A DNA stretch of 64,000 nt, taken from positions 1,984,001-2,048,000 of the forward strand of contig NZ_CP119107.1 in NCBI RefSeq assembly GCF_029094525.1, given 5' to 3'. Positions 61,850 to 64,000 of this stretch are shown here, one piece after another (positions within the stretch are counted from its first letter, which is position 1; each line of letters begins with the position of its first letter). The position numbers and the translations under genes are program-made. The notes under the pieces are model-generated. The model saw only the letters and a list, made by a program, of their open reading frames with translations. It did no database searches and was not told the origin of the DNA. This stretch comes from Pullulanibacillus sp. KACC 23026 (GTDB taxonomy: Bacteria > Bacillota > Bacilli > Bacillales > Sporolactobacillaceae).

Positions 61850-62055
61850 AATGAGCAGGATACTGAAGTTGGTTTGTCATCATTACTCTTCTAACTTGTT
61901 GAAGGACGGTGGTGGATTTACGGAAAAGAAGAGAGAATGGCTATCTGTTAAAAATTGTTAAGTAAAATTCTAGTTCGATCTAGTATAATGAATAATAGAA
62001 TGTATTTGTCGGAATGATAGGTAGGGGTTTCCAATAGGGATGTGGCGGTGAAGAA

Positions 62056-63558
62056 ATGACGCAACTGGAGCAAGATTATAAAGAAAGAAATGAATTGCTC
62101 AAAGAGATTAAAAGGCTGAAAATAGAAAATGATGCGTTAAAGTATATGGCGAAAAAAGAGAGACGCTATATTAACTATAAACAAGTCATTAATAAAATTA
62201 CAGATGCCATCTATTTTTTTAAAGTTGAGGAGGGGCGTTCCGGGCATTTTATAGAGGTTAATGAATGCGCCCATGCCCGATTAGGTTATACGCGTGAAGA
62301 AATTCTGAACATGTCTCCGCTTGAGATCGACATCATGTCAGAAGAACAAATCATGTTAGTCTATGAAAAAATATCAAAACGGAAGCAGATTTCCTTTGAA
62401 AGTTATCATGTTTGTAAAGACGGCACTCATCTTCCGGTTGAAATAAAATTGCACAAAATTGATATTAGAAATGAAGAATATATTGTGGCCGTTTGCCGGG
62501 ATATTTCGGATCGTAAGGAATCTGAAAAAGTCATCAATAATGCAAAAGAGCAATATGAAAAATTGGTTGAGTCCTCAACAAATGGTGTTGCTGTGGTGCA
62601 AGATGGCATTATCGTTTTTACCAATCAGACGTTAGTCAAAATGCTTGGAGTAACGTGTAAAGAAGCGCTTTTAGAAAAGTCTCTCATTCAGTTTTTGGAT
62701 AGCTCCTCTCAACAGGACTATTCCTTACTCACGAAACAAGGACAGACCCATGAAAAACTTTCTTGTACATGGAAAAAGCTAGACGGTTCGGACCTATACA
62801 CAGAAGTTATTACCATTCCAACTAACTTTGATGAAAAACCATCCAATCAACTCATTATTCAAGATGTATCGGAGAGAAAACAAAATGAACAAATGATGCT
62901 CCAAGCAGAGAAAATGAATGTGGTAGGGCAGCTTGCGGCCGGCATTGCTCATGAGATCCGCAACCCTTTGACTTCTTTAAAGGGCTTTGTGCAGCTTTTT
63001 CGTTCGGATTCGGTTCCAAATGAATTATTTCTTAGCATTATGGAAAGTGAACTAGAGAGAATTAATGTGATATCGAATGAATTTCTCACCTTGGCTAAAC
63101 CTTATAACCTCGATTTTTTTCCAGTTGATCTCAAGATGACTTTGAGCAGTGTTATAAGCCTATTGGAGACCGAGGCTTTTAAACAATCTGTTACGATAAT
63201 TTCTCAAATTAAATCGGATGATCTAGTCGTAAACGGCATTAGTACCGAACTTAAACAAGTGCTTATTAACCTGATGAAAAATGCCATTGAAGCAACTCTT
63301 GATGGGGGAAATCTCTATATCCAGGCGGAAAAACGTGAAGACTTTATCGAGATCACGATAAAAGACGAAGGCATCGGGATGACAACAGATCAGTTAAAAC
63401 GACTAGGGGAACCTTTTTACACAACAAAGGAACTCGGAACAGGTCTTGGTCTAATGGTCACTTATAAAATTATCCAAAATCATTTTGGAAAAATAAAAGT
63501 GCAAAGTAAAAGAAATGAAGGAACGATTGTTACCGTTAAATTACCCGCTGCCGAATAG
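62056..63558 (+). CDS. PAS-domain histidine kinase, sporulation-kinase type
   Basis: A 500-residue soluble kinase. An N-terminal coiled coil (residues 3-45) is followed by two PAS domains: 55-160, with HFIEVNECAHARLGYTREEIL, and about 170-275. HisKA is GQLAAGIAHEIRNPLTSLKGFVQLF (phospho-His near residue 300), and HATPase_c has LKQVLINLMKNAIEAT, IKDEGIGM and GTGLGLMVTYKIIQNH. The pattern resembles KinA/KinE/KinC, which feed the Spo0F-Spo0A phosphorelay. No cognate regulator is adjacent, as expected for an orphan sporulation kinase. The ATG follows GGCGGTGAAG. Confidence 0.92.
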   Translation: MTQLEQDYKERNELLKEIKRLKIENDALKYMAKKERRYINYKQVINKITDAIYFFKVEEGRSGHFIEVNECAHARLGYTREEILNMSPLEIDIMSEEQIMLVYEKISKRKQISFESYHVCKDGTHLPVEIKLHKIDIRNEEYIVAVCRDISDRKESEKVINNAKEQYEKLVESSTNGVAVVQDGIIVFTNQTLVKMLGVTCKEALLEKSLIQFLDSSSQQDYSLLTKQGQTHEKLSCTWKKLDGSDLYTEVITIPTNFDEKPSNQLIIQDVSERKQNEQMMLQAEKMNVVGQLAAGIAHEIRNPLTSLKGFVQLFRSDSVPNELFLSIMESELERINVISNEFLTLAKPYNLDFFPVDLKMTLSSVISLLETEAFKQSVTIISQIKSDDLVVNGISTELKQVLINLMKNAIEATLDGGNLYIQAEKREDFIEITIKDEGIGMTTDQLKRLGEPFYTTKELGTGLGLMVTYKIIQNHFGKIKVQSKRNEGTIVTVKLPAAE

Positions 63559-63655
63559 AAGCGGTAAAGAACGCTGCAAAATGGACTTTAAAATCATTTT
63601 GTTGAAGAGGTGTTGCTTTGTTTTTACAAGTAATGGACTATTAATGGAATTATAT

Positions 63656-63694
63656 AAAAGATCATTAAGCATCCTCATGTTTAATGATCTTTTT
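63656..63694 (+). terminator. Terminator after the PAS kinase
   Basis: AAAAGATCATTAA (63656-63668) and TTAATGATCTTTT (63681-63693) form a perfect 13-bp stem with a 12-base loop and T run. Confidence 0.9.
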
Positions 63695-64000
63695 CCTGTT
63701 GTTAAGTGTACTCTAGAATCTTGACTTGTGGATCACTCTCTATTAATACGTTGCTATTTAAAAGAAAATAACCTGGTTTTTCGGAAACACTGTCGTTCGT
63801 CCGCAGCAAGTGAGAGAATCGTCGTTACATTTAAAACTATTAGGCGTAACCATTACCGCTTGCCTGTTTTCGGCTTTCCTCTATTTAAATTCCCCGAAGA
63901 GAAGTCAAGTTCGAATAAATCCTTCTTGTAAAGCGTTCTTCAAGTAGGGGGTCGGTTCACCCACACTATAAAGCTGTAATTCATGCATCGCTCTTGTACA
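63695..64000. other. Window end without a supported gene
   Basis: Short open frames occur (for example 63728-63931), but they have no convincing ribosome binding site, motif or composition. The next gene presumably lies beyond the window. Confidence 0.4.

Noticed and set aside
63728-63931. 67-residue ORF near the window end
   Set aside because: No ribosome binding site or family similarity, and its composition is unlike that of the neighbouring genes.

Overview
The window is a chromosomal segment of a low-GC, Gram-positive, spore-former-type bacterium (Bacillota, Bacillales). The evidence is strong AGGAGG-type ribosome binding sites, frequent TTG and GTG starts, rho-independent terminators, SigA-like promoters, and homologues of Bacillus families such as YwnF, YukJ, YitT, KimA, YdgH-type MMPL and CarD, plus PAS histidine kinases of the sporulation-kinase type. 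The genus cannot be fixed from the sequence alone. No rRNA, tRNA, CRISPR array, prophage or complete insertion sequence was recognised.

Layout. 0-6.3 kb: small housekeeping or accessory enzymes (cupin-like protein, VanZ-like protein, VOC protein, HAD phosphatase, two GNAT acetyltransferases, methyltransferase, DUF218 protein). 6.4-9.2 kb: a frameshifted ABC permease gene running into a 20-unit, 52-bp palindromic tandem array. 9.2-13.3 kb: a metallopeptidase/transglutaminase-like pair, deoxyribonucleotidase, dihydrofolate reductase and an MFS exporter. 13.4-18 kb: a KimA-like transporter, a truncated response regulator, and an intact kinase-regulator pair. 19-31.5 kb: an APC permease and export systems with adjacent TetR regulators (DHA2 MFS; large MMPL protein), then another MFS. 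33-37.6 kb: a nested 125-bp repeat, a divergent carbamoyltransferase paralogue, and an ABC-2 exporter with its TetR regulator bracketed by two copies of a short palindrome. 38-49 kb: RlmD-like rRNA methyltransferase, then a decay-rich stretch (nonsense and frameshift mutations, a dead IS1595 transposase), PadR-DUF1048-DUF1048, and a MerR/SDR divergent pair. 49.7-64 kb: PepC, YukJ, a CarD-like protein, a cold-shock protein, YitT, a junction of two truncated genes, a sugar ABC importer operon under a consensus CcpA site, Gfo/Idh and aldo-keto reductases, and a PAS histidine kinase.

The most notable finding is a family of three roughly 710-bp non-coding elements (18157-18874, 29538-30243 reversed, 45366-46076). 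Each has imperfect terminal inverted repeats beginning near AACGGGTT, and each is flanked by a different, perfect 9-bp target duplication. They contain strong internal hairpins and no transposase, so they are MITE-like elements moved in trans. Regulation can be read in several places: palindromic operators in the TetR-controlled divergent regions, a 19-bp-spacer MerR-type promoter, a PadR-type operator and a cre site.
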